From positions 124,001 through 188,000 of the forward strand of contig NZ_CAMXCM010000001.1 in the NCBI RefSeq assembly GCF_947179015.1: a stretch of DNA of 64,000 nucleotides. Direction: 5' to 3'. The stretch is from Commensalibacter communis (GTDB taxonomy: Bacteria > Pseudomonadota > Alphaproteobacteria > Acetobacterales > Acetobacteraceae). Each line of letters opens with the position of its first letter. Positions within the stretch are counted from its first letter, which is position 1. Under the pieces are notes generated by a model. That model was given only the letters and a program-made list of their open reading frames with translations, was not told the DNA's origin and ran no database searches. Positions 26,613 to 34,663 of the stretch are shown piece by piece. The translations under genes and the position numbers were made by a program.

Positions 26613-26686
26613 ATATACTGTATATTTAAATTCTTAATGTGAAATGGTATCTTGCCTACCGATCAAACTATAAATATATAGTATAT
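26613..26686. promoter_or_regulatory. Paired ATATACT[AG]TATAT sites upstream of ispH
   Basis: ATATACTGTATAT at 26613-26625 is palindromic around its centre. ATATATAGTATAT at 26674-26686 is the exact reverse complement of the 13-mer ATATACTATATAT found upstream of nrdA (12697-12709) and nrdB (16915-16927). The two ispH sites are 61 bases apart and end 27 bases before the ispH start. They could be operator sites or simply AT-rich promoter elements. Confidence 0.4.
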
Positions 26687-26712
26687 ACATTAATTATTTA
26701 TTTGGAAAAGTC

Positions 26713-27696
26713 ATGCCTAGTCAAAATTTAGAATCCTCTGCGACAGATTCTCGTGCATTAAAAGTCTTATTGGCTGGACCACGTGGTTTTTGTGCGGGTG
26801 TAGATCGTGCCATTCGTGTGGTGGAAGAAGCATTGCGCAGGTATGGTGCTCCTGTTTACGTGCGTCATGAAATTGTTCATAATCGTACTGTTGTTGAAGA
26901 TTTAGAAAAACAAGGTGCGATCTTTGTAGAAGAACTTGATGAAGTTCCGCAAGATGCGCATGTTGTGTTTTCTGCTCATGGTGTGCCTAAAACGGTGCCA
27001 CTAGAGGCAGAACGCCGTAATTTGCTTTATCTTGATGCTACTTGTCCGTTGGTTTCAAAAGTGCATAGAGAAGCAGAGCGTCATTTTGCCAATGGTGGAG
27101 AAAACTCTCGTCATATTTTGATGATTGGACATGCTGGACATCCTGAAGTTGTCGGCACAATGGGGCAATTACCTGCTGGTGCAGTAACGTTGATTAAAGA
27201 TGCAGATGAAGCGAGAACGGTTCAACCAGAGAACCCAGCAAGATTAGCATTTATAACGCAAACAACTCTTTCAGTTGATGATACTGCTGAGATTGTAGCA
27301 ATTCTTCGTGATCGCTTTCCTCAGATCGAAGGCCCTAAACGTGAAGATATTTGTTATGCAACCACGAATCGCCAAGAGGCTGTAAAAAGAATAGCGCCAG
27401 AATGTGATTTAGTACTTGTGATTGGCTCACCTAATTCTTCTAACTCACAACGTCTACGTGAAGTTGCAGAACGCTCTGGAGCACCAAAAGCATTGTTGAT
27501 TCCTAAATTGGAAAATTTAGAATGGGATGCTCTGGATGGGGTTAATGTATTAGGGATTACAGCCGGTGCTTCTGCGCCAGAGACGTTGGTGCAAGAAATT
27601 ATTGAAGCCTTGTCTGATAGGTTTAGCCTCAACATTGAAGAGCGTATTGTTAAAGAAGAACACGTTACCTTCAGTTTACCAGCACCACTAGGATAA
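26713..27696 (+). CDS. ispH: 4-hydroxy-3-methylbut-2-enyl diphosphate reductase
   Basis: A 327-residue iron-sulfur enzyme, the last step of the MEP isoprenoid pathway, giving IPP and DMAPP. The three cluster cysteines are C27 (GPRGFCAGV), C111 (LDATCPLV) and C214 ([11 protein letters not shown]). The catalytic glutamate region ([12 protein letters not shown]) and the substrate [10 protein letters not shown] are intact. It is followed after 22 bases by thrB and then rnhA, forming the order ispH-thrB-rnhA known in many alphaproteobacteria. Its product feeds the polyprenyl synthase at 18 kb. Confidence 0.97.
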   Translation: MPSQNLESSATDSRALKVLLAGPRGFCAGVDRAIRVVEEALRRYGAPVYVRHEIVHNRTVVEDLEKQGAIFVEELDEVPQDAHVVFSAHGVPKTVPLEAERRNLLYLDATCPLVSKVHREAERHFANGGENSRHILMIGHAGHPEVVGTMGQLPAGAVTLIKDADEARTVQPENPARLAFITQTTLSVDDTAEIVAILRDRFPQIEGPKREDICYATTNRQEAVKRIAPECDLVLVIGSPNSSNSQRLREVAERSGAPKALLIPKLENLEWDALDGVNVLGITAGASAPETLVQEIIEALSDRFSLNIEERIVKEEHVTFSLPAPLG

Positions 27697-27718
27697 TTAG
27701 GAATTATAGGGCTTATTC

Positions 27719-28678
27719 ATGGCCGTTTATACGCAAGTTTCAGAACAGGAAGTCTCGCAATGTTTACAAAATTACGAGATCGGTGATCTTGTAAAATTGA
27801 AGGGAATTGCTCAGGGAGTTGAGAACAGTAATTTTTTATTGGAAACAACGACGGGCAAATATATTTTAACGCTTTATGAAAAGCGAATTAAGGCTGAGGA
27901 ATTACCTTGGTATTTGGAATATATGGGGCATTTGGTTAAACATGGTGTTTCATGTCCTTTGCCTGTTGTCGATAAAGATGGCGTTGCGTTGACTGTTCTT
28001 GCTGGACGACCAGCAGCGATCGTTACTTTTCTTGAAGGAAAAGAAGCGTCTGAAATCACTGAACATCATTGTTTTTTACTAGGGCAAGCCATTGCCCAAC
28101 TACATCTGGCTGGTTTAGGTTTTACCAAATGCAGAAAAAATAATGTGGGTCCAGATTCTTGGCAAGAGTTATTAAATAAATCAAAGGGCTACGATCAAGA
28201 GCAATTGATTCAAGAGATTGAACCTGTTTTACAAGAAATATTATCCCAATGGCCAACTGATAAGAATAATTTACCAATTGGGCAAATCCATGCTGATATC
28301 TTCCCAGATAATGTGTTTTTTTCTGCGCCAGATCAATTAAGTGGGTTTATTGACTTCTATTTTGCTTGTACTGATTTCTTAGCCTATGATTTGGCTATTG
28401 CGATTAATGCTTGGTGTTTTCAGGATGATGGTCGTTGTCTAACGAATTTATCGGCCGCCGTGATAAATGGGTATGAGACTATACGTCCGTTAACGACCGA
28501 GGAAAAACGTTTTTTCCCAATATTGAATATGGGTGCAGCAGTTAGGTTTTTATTAACGCGGCTACATGATTGGATTCATACGCCTGCGGATGCCTTGGTT
28601 ACACCAAAAAACCCTAAACCATATCTATACCGCCTTCGATACCATCAAACATTGATAGCGCTTTCTGATGGAACATGA
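27719..28678 (+). CDS. thrB: Homoserine kinase, aminoglycoside-phosphotransferase-like type
   Basis: A 319-residue kinase of the APH fold (the alphaproteobacterial ThrB type, unrelated to the GHMP form), phosphorylating homoserine for threonine synthesis. It shows the N-terminal [11 protein letters not shown] and [13 protein letters not shown] (nucleotide loop), catalytic [12 protein letters not shown] (the HxDxxxxN brace) and metal-binding GFIDFYFA. The 3' end overlaps rnhA by 11 bases, so the two are probably translated in concert. Confidence 0.94.
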   Translation: MAVYTQVSEQEVSQCLQNYEIGDLVKLKGIAQGVENSNFLLETTTGKYILTLYEKRIKAEELPWYLEYMGHLVKHGVSCPLPVVDKDGVALTVLAGRPAAIVTFLEGKEASEITEHHCFLLGQAIAQLHLAGLGFTKCRKNNVGPDSWQELLNKSKGYDQEQLIQEIEPVLQEILSQWPTDKNNLPIGQIHADIFPDNVFFSAPDQLSGFIDFYFACTDFLAYDLAIAINAWCFQDDGRCLTNLSAAVINGYETIRPLTTEEKRFFPILNMGAAVRFLLTRLHDWIHTPADALVTPKNPKPYLYRLRYHQTLIALSDGT

Positions 28679-29123
28679 TGCCAGTGCCACTTTAATCCCT
28701 GTTGATATCTGGACAGATGGCGGGTGCAGTCCCAATCCTGGTGCAGGAGGATGGGGAGTATTATTGCGTTGTCGTGGAAAAGAGCGTGAATTATCTGGTG
28801 GGGAAGCAGAGACAACGAATAATCGTATGGAGTTAACCGCTGCTGCTGTGGCTTTAGAAACATTAACTCGTCCTTGTTTGGTCAATTTATATACAGATAG
28901 CGAGTATGTAAGAAAAGGAATTACTGAGTGGTTGGCAGGTTGGAAACGGAATGGCTGGAAAACTTCGGCTAAGAAACCCGTTGCGAATGCTGATTTATGG
29001 CAACGTTTGGAAGCAGCAGCAGAAAGTCATCAAGTGCAATGGCACTGGGTTAAAGGGCACTCAGGCCATCCTGAGAATGAACGCGTCGATCAGCTGGCCA
29101 CGCAAGGGCGTATTGCATTATAG
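28668..29123 (+). CDS. rnhA: Ribonuclease HI
   Basis: A 151-residue enzyme that cuts RNA in RNA-DNA hybrids. The DEDD active site is complete: D17 (IWTDGGC), E55 (NNRMELTAA), D77 (LYTDSEYV) and D141 (NERVDQLA), with the helper H131 in VKGHSGH. The basic handle helix ([10 protein letters not shown]) is present. It overlaps thrB by 11 bases, and its start is chosen because homologues begin 8-15 residues before the first motif. It is the last gene of the ispH-thrB-rnhA operon. Confidence 0.96.
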   Translation: MEHDASATLIPVDIWTDGGCSPNPGAGGWGVLLRCRGKERELSGGEAETTNNRMELTAAAVALETLTRPCLVNLYTDSEYVRKGITEWLAGWKRNGWKTSAKKPVANADLWQRLEAAAESHQVQWHWVKGHSGHPENERVDQLATQGRIAL

Positions 29124-29170
29124 ATAATATAATACGTAGAACTATAATGTAATAATAATATGGAGCTATT

Positions 29171-30208
29171 ATGTCTTCTTTGGTACAACAGAATAGAATT
29201 GAGTGGGTAGATCAATTAAAAGCCATTTGTATGGCTTTAGTTGTATTTACGCACTGTCATGAGAATACAGCTAATATTTCACTAGGTTTTAAATCAATTT
29301 TTTATTCAATTGATCGTTGCGGTGTACCTATCTTTTTTATGTTATCAGGTGCATTTATTATTCAAAAAGCCAATACAGATGATATCGCAAGTTTTTATAT
29401 AAAGAGATTACCTCGATTTATTGTAGCAATATTTTTTTGCTGCTTTATAACTAATTTTGTTTATTTAATAGCTCATGATAATTTACCTTTAGGTAATGCC
29501 TTACTTACATCGCTAATCAAATATAATGGGGTATTTGGTTCTACAGGGGCGACAGTTCAAATTTGGTTCATGTATCCTTTAATACTTATTTATTTGCTTG
29601 CACCTTTTATTGCTAAAATGGTGATTAAAACGAGAACATCAAACATTTTATTTTTATTGGCACTTTCTATAATTTTTGGGCAACTTCAAAGTACATTAAA
29701 TACCTTTGGTTATAATTCAGAATTTCTTTCTCGTTTTGGAGGAATTGATTTTCCTAGCCCTTATATATCCTATTTTATTATTGGTTACCTTATTTTTAAT
29801 AAAGTACAAAAAAACAATAAAATGATTTTTTTCTTAGCAACTGCTATTTTTATTTTCTCTGTATCTACTGTATATTACCTTGATGCTAAGAAAGGTGACC
29901 TTTATGGTGAATTACACTGGTATGGTACATCTTTGTTTATTTACATCTCTAGTATCAGTTTAGTGTTTGCACTAAGATTCGTTCTAACAAAGATTAATTT
30001 AAATCTAATGAATGATATTGGTCAGAAATCTTTTGGTATATATTTATTACATGATGCTTATATTTTTATAATTATTTATTTCACTCAAAATTATAATTTG
30101 TACTGGTATAATAATGTAACAATTTTATTCTTATTTAGCTTTCTTCTTTCTTATATAACAACTAAGTTACTATATAAAATACCAGTATGTAAGTATGTTA
30201 TAAAATAA
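29171..30208 (+). CDS. Acyltransferase 3 family membrane protein
   Basis: A 345-residue integral membrane protein with about ten hydrophobic helices. The N-terminus IEWVDQLKAICMALVVFTHCHEN has the conserved His of the acyltransferase 3 family, and CGVPIFFMLSGAF the matching second block. Members O-acetylate or succinylate sugars of LPS, peptidoglycan or exopolysaccharide. A TATGGAGC ribosome site precedes the ATG. The gene is clearly more AT-rich than thrB and rnhA, with many TTT/ATT/AAA codons, and a gene-poor stretch follows it, so recent transfer is possible. The acceptor is unknown. Confidence 0.88.
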   Translation: MSSLVQQNRIEWVDQLKAICMALVVFTHCHENTANISLGFKSIFYSIDRCGVPIFFMLSGAFIIQKANTDDIASFYIKRLPRFIVAIFFCCFITNFVYLIAHDNLPLGNALLTSLIKYNGVFGSTGATVQIWFMYPLILIYLLAPFIAKMVIKTRTSNILFLLALSIIFGQLQSTLNTFGYNSEFLSRFGGIDFPSPYISYFIIGYLIFNKVQKNNKMIFFLATAIFIFSVSTVYYLDAKKGDLYGELHWYGTSLFIYISSISLVFALRFVLTKINLNLMNDIGQKSFGIYLLHDAYIFIIIYFTQNYNLYWYNNVTILFLFSFLLSYITTKLLYKIPVCKYVIK

Positions 30209-30667
30209 ATAAAAATTTTTGTTACATAAAATTCTCTCTATTTCATATTTGAAAAAGGGGGAAGTAGATTTGTACAAAGATTTAAATGACTTGCTAAAAG
30301 CAACATCAGCCTTAAACTTAGATTCCCACAGAAATTAAATGCTTCATCAACACTATTAAACCACCATTGGATAAAGGAATAATTATTCGTTGTATAAGTA
30401 TTAAAGCCAAGTGATTGAACCAAGTTTGGTTAATAAAAACTGCTTTTGTGTTTTAAGTAGATTTTTTGTATCGAAGATTTGCTCTCGTAAAATATGTGTT
30501 ATTTATTGCTTGGTTAATTTTTTAGTGCAGAATAAATTAGTTTACTTAATTGAGAAATGCTAACATGTTTTAGTGTTATATAAAATGTTATATTTAGTAT
30601 TTGCTAAATAAGTTATATTTGTTTGTGCATTAGTAAAAGAATGCACAAACAAGTGCGCAATATAAAA
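30209..30667. other. Gene-poor AT-rich stretch
   Basis: 459 bases without a supportable gene. A 61-codon minus-strand frame (30238-30423) has no ribosome site and its aromatic-rich product resembles nothing I know; I do not call it. The only structure is the hairpin at 30621-30650. It may be the decayed remainder of whatever brought in the acyltransferase gene, but no terminal repeats or transposase fragments are visible. Confidence 0.5.
30621..30650 (-). terminator. Hairpin downstream of the secreted proline-rich protein gene
   Basis: A perfect 11-base stem (30621-30631 with 30640-30650) has an 8-base loop and lies 18 bases after the minus-strand gene's stop. No clear T-run follows on the minus strand, so it may act as a 3'-end-stabilising hairpin rather than an efficient terminator. 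Confidence 0.55.
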
Positions 30668-31087
30668 TTAATATCCGTCTCCAACACTCTGTTGTAAGAT
30701 TGCATTTCTGTTGCCACCGGGTTGTCCAGCATATGTGTCATAAGATGCTGCGGCATTATAGGGCGGGGAAACAGGTGCGTCAAAATAAGCACGAATACCC
30801 GTTCCTGGAATATTAATGGATGGTCCATTATATGGTCTGTTAGGGGATTGGCTTGGGGTCGAACCAGGTAATCCAGGCCCTTTTTTAGAAGTAACACTAT
30901 CGGATTGTGTAGCAGTCATTGAACTGGTGTATTCTTGCACAGGTTGATATTCTGACATGCCAGGACTTGGGGTGGGGCGTGCTGTATTTTGTTGTGCAAA
31001 AGAAGAGCTTGCTATTCCAACACTGCCAAAGAGAAGAGAAAAAGACAAAAGCGTTTGGGTAATTGTTTTTTTTGTAAAGCGGAACAT
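30668..31087 (-). CDS. Secreted proline/glycine/serine-rich hypothetical protein
   Basis: A 139-residue protein with a clear signal peptide (FTKK, hydrophobic SLLFGSVGIA, cleavage after SSFA at ~31). The mature ~108 residues are low-complexity and disordered-looking: PTPSPGMSEYQP, GPGLPGSTPSQSPNRPYNGP, YDTYAGQPGGN. There are no cysteines and no recognised domain. An AAAAGGA site precedes the start. It stands alone. It could be a cell-surface or periplasmic linker protein; function unknown. Confidence 0.72.
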   Translation of the reverse strand: MFRFTKKTITQTLLSFSLLFGSVGIASSSFAQQNTARPTPSPGMSEYQPVQEYTSSMTATQSDSVTSKKGPGLPGSTPSQSPNRPYNGPSINIPGTGIRAYFDAPVSPPYNAAASYDTYAGQPGGNRNAILQQSVGDGY

Positions 31088-31347
31088 TTGATAAATCCTT
31101 TTCCAGTAGTTATATTACAAATAAATCTTTTTATGCAGCAATCAATAATAAAAAGTAGAATAACAGAGATTTAAAAAAAGATGGTTTTTATGCCATATAT
31201 TTTGAATAAAGATACTTTAAACGGGATCAATGAAATCAAGTTGATGATAAAGTAGGTTCAATTTTTAAAAAATAATATGATATTGTAATTTACTTTATTA
31301 TTCATTCGTTTTGATATCATGATACCAAGAAAAAGAAGGTTTCGCAA

Positions 31348-32187
31348 ATGACCATTAAAGATCATACAAGTTTAACACCACTTTCTTTGAACGATCAAGA
31401 AATTGCCCAATTGACGCAAGCGCTGGATAAATTGGAATCTGGTCGAGGGGTTTTGCTGCGTCTTGCTGATATTATGGGGGGCGCTGTGGGACATGCGGTT
31501 AAATTAAGTAGTCGTAGCCTTGGGTTGTCTGGCAATTTTCAACAGAAAATACAAAATTTAGCTAATAGTGCCGTTCAGATTGCTTTTGATGTTGCAATTG
31601 TAGGTATGGATCATCAATCAGGTCGTTTGAAGAATTTACCAAACTATAACAAAATACGCAGCTCGGTGATGCAAGCAATGGTCGTTACTTCTGGTGCTGT
31701 GGGTGGTTTTACTGGATTTACAGGAATGCTGCCTGATATCAGTTTTACCACATTGGCGCTGATGCGAGAGATTGCTAATATCGCTCAGGAAGAAGGTGAG
31801 GATCTATCCAATGAAGATACAAAGAGAGCCTGTTTAGAAGTCTTTGCGCTGCGCTCTTTTGGAAATGCAGGGCGTGCTAATGAGGAAAATGAACTAGGCT
31901 TTTTCTCTGCGCGATTAATGTTGCGTGGGCGACCTATGGTATTGTTAATGGCGGATATTTCTTATCAATATGGCCTTAGCTTGTCACAAAAATTGAGTTT
32001 ACAAATGATGCCTGTGGTTAGTGCTTTGTGTGGTGCATCTTTGAATGCAGCGTTCTTGTCGCATTATCGTGCATTGGCGCGCGTGCATTTTGTTGCACGT
32101 CGATTGGAACGTGAACATGGACCTTTGGCAAAGGAAACGATTGAATATATTCGTAAACAACGTTTTGACGAATATGCAGCCTCTTAA
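31348..32187 (+). CDS. EcsC family protein
   Basis: A 279-residue protein with the EcsC-domain layout: an N-terminal helical part, a glycine-rich hydrophobic block (VVTSGAVGGFTGFTGMLPDISFT, ~112-134) that may insert in the membrane, then LALMREIANIAQEEGEDLS and a C-terminal ARLMLRGRPMVLLMADIS. The family is named for a third gene beside an ABC transporter in Bacillus; its biochemical role is unknown. An AAGAAGG site precedes the ATG. The stop is 3 bases before aat, so the two are cotranscribed. Confidence 0.85.
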   Translation: MTIKDHTSLTPLSLNDQEIAQLTQALDKLESGRGVLLRLADIMGGAVGHAVKLSSRSLGLSGNFQQKIQNLANSAVQIAFDVAIVGMDHQSGRLKNLPNYNKIRSSVMQAMVVTSGAVGGFTGFTGMLPDISFTTLALMREIANIAQEEGEDLSNEDTKRACLEVFALRSFGNAGRANEENELGFFSARLMLRGRPMVLLMADISYQYGLSLSQKLSLQMMPVVSALCGASLNAAFLSHYRALARVHFVARRLEREHGPLAKETIEYIRKQRFDEYAAS

Positions 32188-32190
32188 AAT

Positions 32191-32853
32191 ATGTCAGTAA
32201 GCAACGAAGAGATTACGGCTGATATTTTGTTAGAAGCCTATAGGCAAGGTGTTTTTCCTATGGCTGATGATAAAGATGATCCAAGATTATATTGGTATCG
32301 TCCAGAGGAAAGAGGTATTCTTCCTTTGGACGAGTTTCATTTATCAAGACGGTTGGCAAGGACTGTTTTAGCCAATCCTTACGAGGTTAAAGTCGATACC
32401 GATTTTTTAGCGGTGATTGATGCATGTGCACATCCGACACCTCAAAGAGAACAAACATGGATTAATCAGCCCATACGTTCTTTGTTTTTTGAGCTTTATG
32501 AACGAGGTCACGCTCATACTGTAGAAGTGTGGGACAAGGATCATCTGGTGGGTGGGTTATATGGGCTGTCAATTGGGCAAGCTTTTTTTGGAGAAAGCAT
32601 GTTTTCAAGAAAAACTGACACTTCGAAAATTGCATTAGTACATTTAGTTGCACGGTTAAGGTTAGGTCATTTCCAACTATTAGATACTCAGTTTATGACA
32701 TCGCATTTGGCTCAATTTGGTGGGTTGGAAATTAAAGATTTAGAATATGAAACACGATTATATCAGGCGATTACACGATCGGGGCATTGGTTAAATAATG
32801 AGTGGCAAGCCGATATTTTCCAAGAAATCAAAGCAATGCGTGCATCAAGATAA
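32191..32853 (+). CDS. aat: Leucyl/phenylalanyl-tRNA--protein transferase
   Basis: A 220-residue enzyme that adds Leu or Phe to proteins with N-terminal Arg or Lys, marking them for ClpS/ClpAP degradation (N-end rule). It shows LLEAYRQGVFPMAD (13-26), YWYRPEERGILPL, WDKDHLVGGLYGLSIGQAFFGESMFS and LLDTQFMTSHLAQFGG, all conserved in the family. It begins 3 bases after the EcsC stop. Length is normal. No clpS or clpA is in this window. Confidence 0.95.
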   Translation: MSVSNEEITADILLEAYRQGVFPMADDKDDPRLYWYRPEERGILPLDEFHLSRRLARTVLANPYEVKVDTDFLAVIDACAHPTPQREQTWINQPIRSLFFELYERGHAHTVEVWDKDHLVGGLYGLSIGQAFFGESMFSRKTDTSKIALVHLVARLRLGHFQLLDTQFMTSHLAQFGGLEIKDLEYETRLYQAITRSGHWLNNEWQADIFQEIKAMRASR

Positions 32854-32890
32854 GTTTGCGCATATAGTATCGAATAATTATAGTTAATAA

Positions 32891-34132
32891 ATGAAGGTTC
32901 AAAAAAGAATGTCGTCTCTTTTAAAAAAGAATTATCAATTGCCTTTATATAAAGGGGTGATGTTTGGTTTGGGTTCTTTCGTGATGATTTCTGGGGCGTG
33001 GGCTCAAGATGTCAGTTCTGAAAAGCCTTTATTTATGCCCAAACGCGATGTGACCGTTCTTTATGCCGTCAAACCAGAAAATTCGTCTTTGTTGCAAAGC
33101 AGAAAGATTATTTTTTCTGGTGATGGTAACAGATTACGTGTTGATGGTCCTGACAATATGGGAATTGTCATTGTTGATTCTGCAAAAAAAACGGCGACCG
33201 TGATTGCCAATAAATCAAGGGTATATGCAGTTGTTCCCAGTAAATCCGATCAATATGGTTTATTTTTAGATCCTAAAATGACTTTTCAAAAGAAAGGTAC
33301 CGAGCGTATTGCAGGCGTTTTGTGTCGAGATTGGAAAGTAAAAGGCCCCAAAGGTTCGGCAGTTGTTTGTATTACAGATGATGGGGTTTTGTTAAAACAA
33401 GAAGGTACTGATGCAGACGGAGTTGAAGGGAAAACCGTTGCTTTATCCGTTGATTATAGCAAATTGCCTGAAGCAACATTTCAAATTCCTGTTGGATACC
33501 AGCCTGTAAAACTACCTCAGCATAAAGGGGATACACCAACTTTAATCGCACCGAATAGTGTAGCTCAACCCTTGATTCCGATGAAAGCAAAAGCAGCTGA
33601 TGAGTCAAAAGGATTAAAAGTTGATGCGGATCAAAATCCTTTTATTACCCCTCAACATGATGTGGATGTTGTTTATGCAATTGCTGGAGCAATGCCTGGT
33701 TTACCACCATTCCATCAAAGAATGCGTTGGTCTGTAGGGGAATGGAAACAACGTATTGATTCTCAAGGTGTCGATACATACATGATTACCGATTATAAAA
33801 AGCAGCAATTGGTTGTGTTAAATCCAGAATTAAAGAAAAAAACAACAATGCCTGCACCTGGAGACTCAACTTTAGCCCCTGGGCAAAGGCCTGCTGGAGA
33901 TTATATGAAGGTTGGTGAAGCCACCGTTGCAGGTCAACATTGTAATGAATGGCAAATCGTTGATAGCGAAGGCAATCCTAATGACATTTGTTATACAGAT
34001 GATGGGGTGATGTTACGTGTCGTACGAAATAATATTCCGTTAGTGGTGGCGTTAAAAGTGAATTATGCCCCACAAGATGCAAAACTATTTCAGGTGCCAT
34101 CTAATTTAACAGAATTGGCACCAGCGCAGTAA
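32891..34132 (+). CDS. Secreted protein with two tandem copies of a DUF4412-like domain
   Basis: A 413-residue exported protein. The signal peptide runs through SFVMISGAWAQD (cleavage ~39). Two homologous halves follow: copy A from ~48 (FMPKRDVTVLYAV) and copy B from ~251 (FITPQHDVDVVYAI). Each then has a strand with (Q)R or QS, a VDSxxK or ITDYKK segment, a Cys before a W (GVLCRDW in A, GQHCNEW in B) and a near-identical motif, CITDDGVLL in A and CYTDDGVML in B. The two Cys per copy could form disulfides. The fold resembles DUF4412/LolA-like outer-membrane-associated domains; function unknown. It is convergent with bcp. Confidence 0.8.
   Translation: MKVQKRMSSLLKKNYQLPLYKGVMFGLGSFVMISGAWAQDVSSEKPLFMPKRDVTVLYAVKPENSSLLQSRKIIFSGDGNRLRVDGPDNMGIVIVDSAKKTATVIANKSRVYAVVPSKSDQYGLFLDPKMTFQKKGTERIAGVLCRDWKVKGPKGSAVVCITDDGVLLKQEGTDADGVEGKTVALSVDYSKLPEATFQIPVGYQPVKLPQHKGDTPTLIAPNSVAQPLIPMKAKAADESKGLKVDADQNPFITPQHDVDVVYAIAGAMPGLPPFHQRMRWSVGEWKQRIDSQGVDTYMITDYKKQQLVVLNPELKKKTTMPAPGDSTLAPGQRPAGDYMKVGEATVAGQHCNEWQIVDSEGNPNDICYTDDGVMLRVVRNNIPLVVALKVNYAPQDAKLFQVPSNLTELAPAQ
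32990..34110 (+). repeat. Internal tandem domain duplication in the secreted DUF4412-like protein
   Basis: The two halves (about codons 48-200 and 251-405) align by eye at the DV[TD]V[LV]YA start, the C-[RN]-[DE]-W core and the C-[IY]-TDDGV end. They are diverged in the rest, so this is an old intragenic duplication rather than a recent DNA repeat. A ~50-residue linker rich in Pro and Lys separates them. Confidence 0.7.
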
Positions 34133-34139
34133 AATAGGC

Positions 34140-34613
34140 TTACTGGTCAAGTTCTTGGATGGTTTTTAAGACATCCTCAACATGACCAGTAACTTTTACT
34201 TTTGGCCAAATTTTAACAATTGTACCTTGTTCATCGATTAAAAATGTAGCCCGTTCAATGCCCATATATTTACGGCCATACATCGATTTTTCAACCCAAA
34301 CGCCATAGGCTTCTGTCACATGTCCTTCTTCATCAGAAGCCAGAGGAAAGGTCAGATTATATTTATCTGCAAATGCTTTTAATTTTTTAACGGGGTCTCT
34401 TGAAACGCCAATCACTGGAATATTAATTTTGTTCAAAGTAGAAAGGTTTTCCTCGAACGCACAAGCCTCTTTGGTGCAACCAGAAGTATCTGCTTTTGGA
34501 TAAAAATAAAGAATAAATTTCTTCCCTTTTAACTCAGATAAGGAAATCGATTTATCTAGTTGTGTTTGCATTTCAAAGTTCGGTGCTTTGGCACCTTCGG
34601 TTAATGTTGTCAT
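34140..34613 (-). CDS. bcp: Thioredoxin-dependent thiol peroxidase (Bcp-type peroxiredoxin)
   Basis: A 157-residue cytosolic peroxiredoxin that reduces hydroperoxides. The peroxidatic C46 lies in PKADTSGCTKEACAFEE and the resolving C51 is five residues later, the atypical 2-Cys Bcp/PrxQ arrangement. YPKADTSGCT replaces the commoner YPKDxTPGCT. The arginine in ERATFLIDEQG completes the site. It is followed on the same strand by nothing close; glnE lies 50 bases upstream on the same strand, so the two may share a transcript. Confidence 0.95.
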   Translation of the reverse strand: MTTLTEGAKAPNFEMQTQLDKSISLSELKGKKFILYFYPKADTSGCTKEACAFEENLSTLNKINIPVIGVSRDPVKKLKAFADKYNLTFPLASDEEGHVTEAYGVWVEKSMYGRKYMGIERATFLIDEQGTIVKIWPKVKVTGHVEDVLKTIQELDQ

Positions 34614-34663
34614 TGCACATACCTTTATGATTTAAAGAAATAGAATAAATACAGCATATCAGT

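Noticed and set aside
30238-30423. A 61-codon minus-strand frame after the acyltransferase gene
   Set aside because: No ribosome site, no known motif and in very AT-rich DNA. I considered a transposase remnant but saw no matching motif or terminal repeats.
29171-31087. A possible genomic island or prophage remnant
   Set aside because: There is no integrase, no attachment repeats, no tRNA beside it and no phage genes; only base composition hints at transfer.
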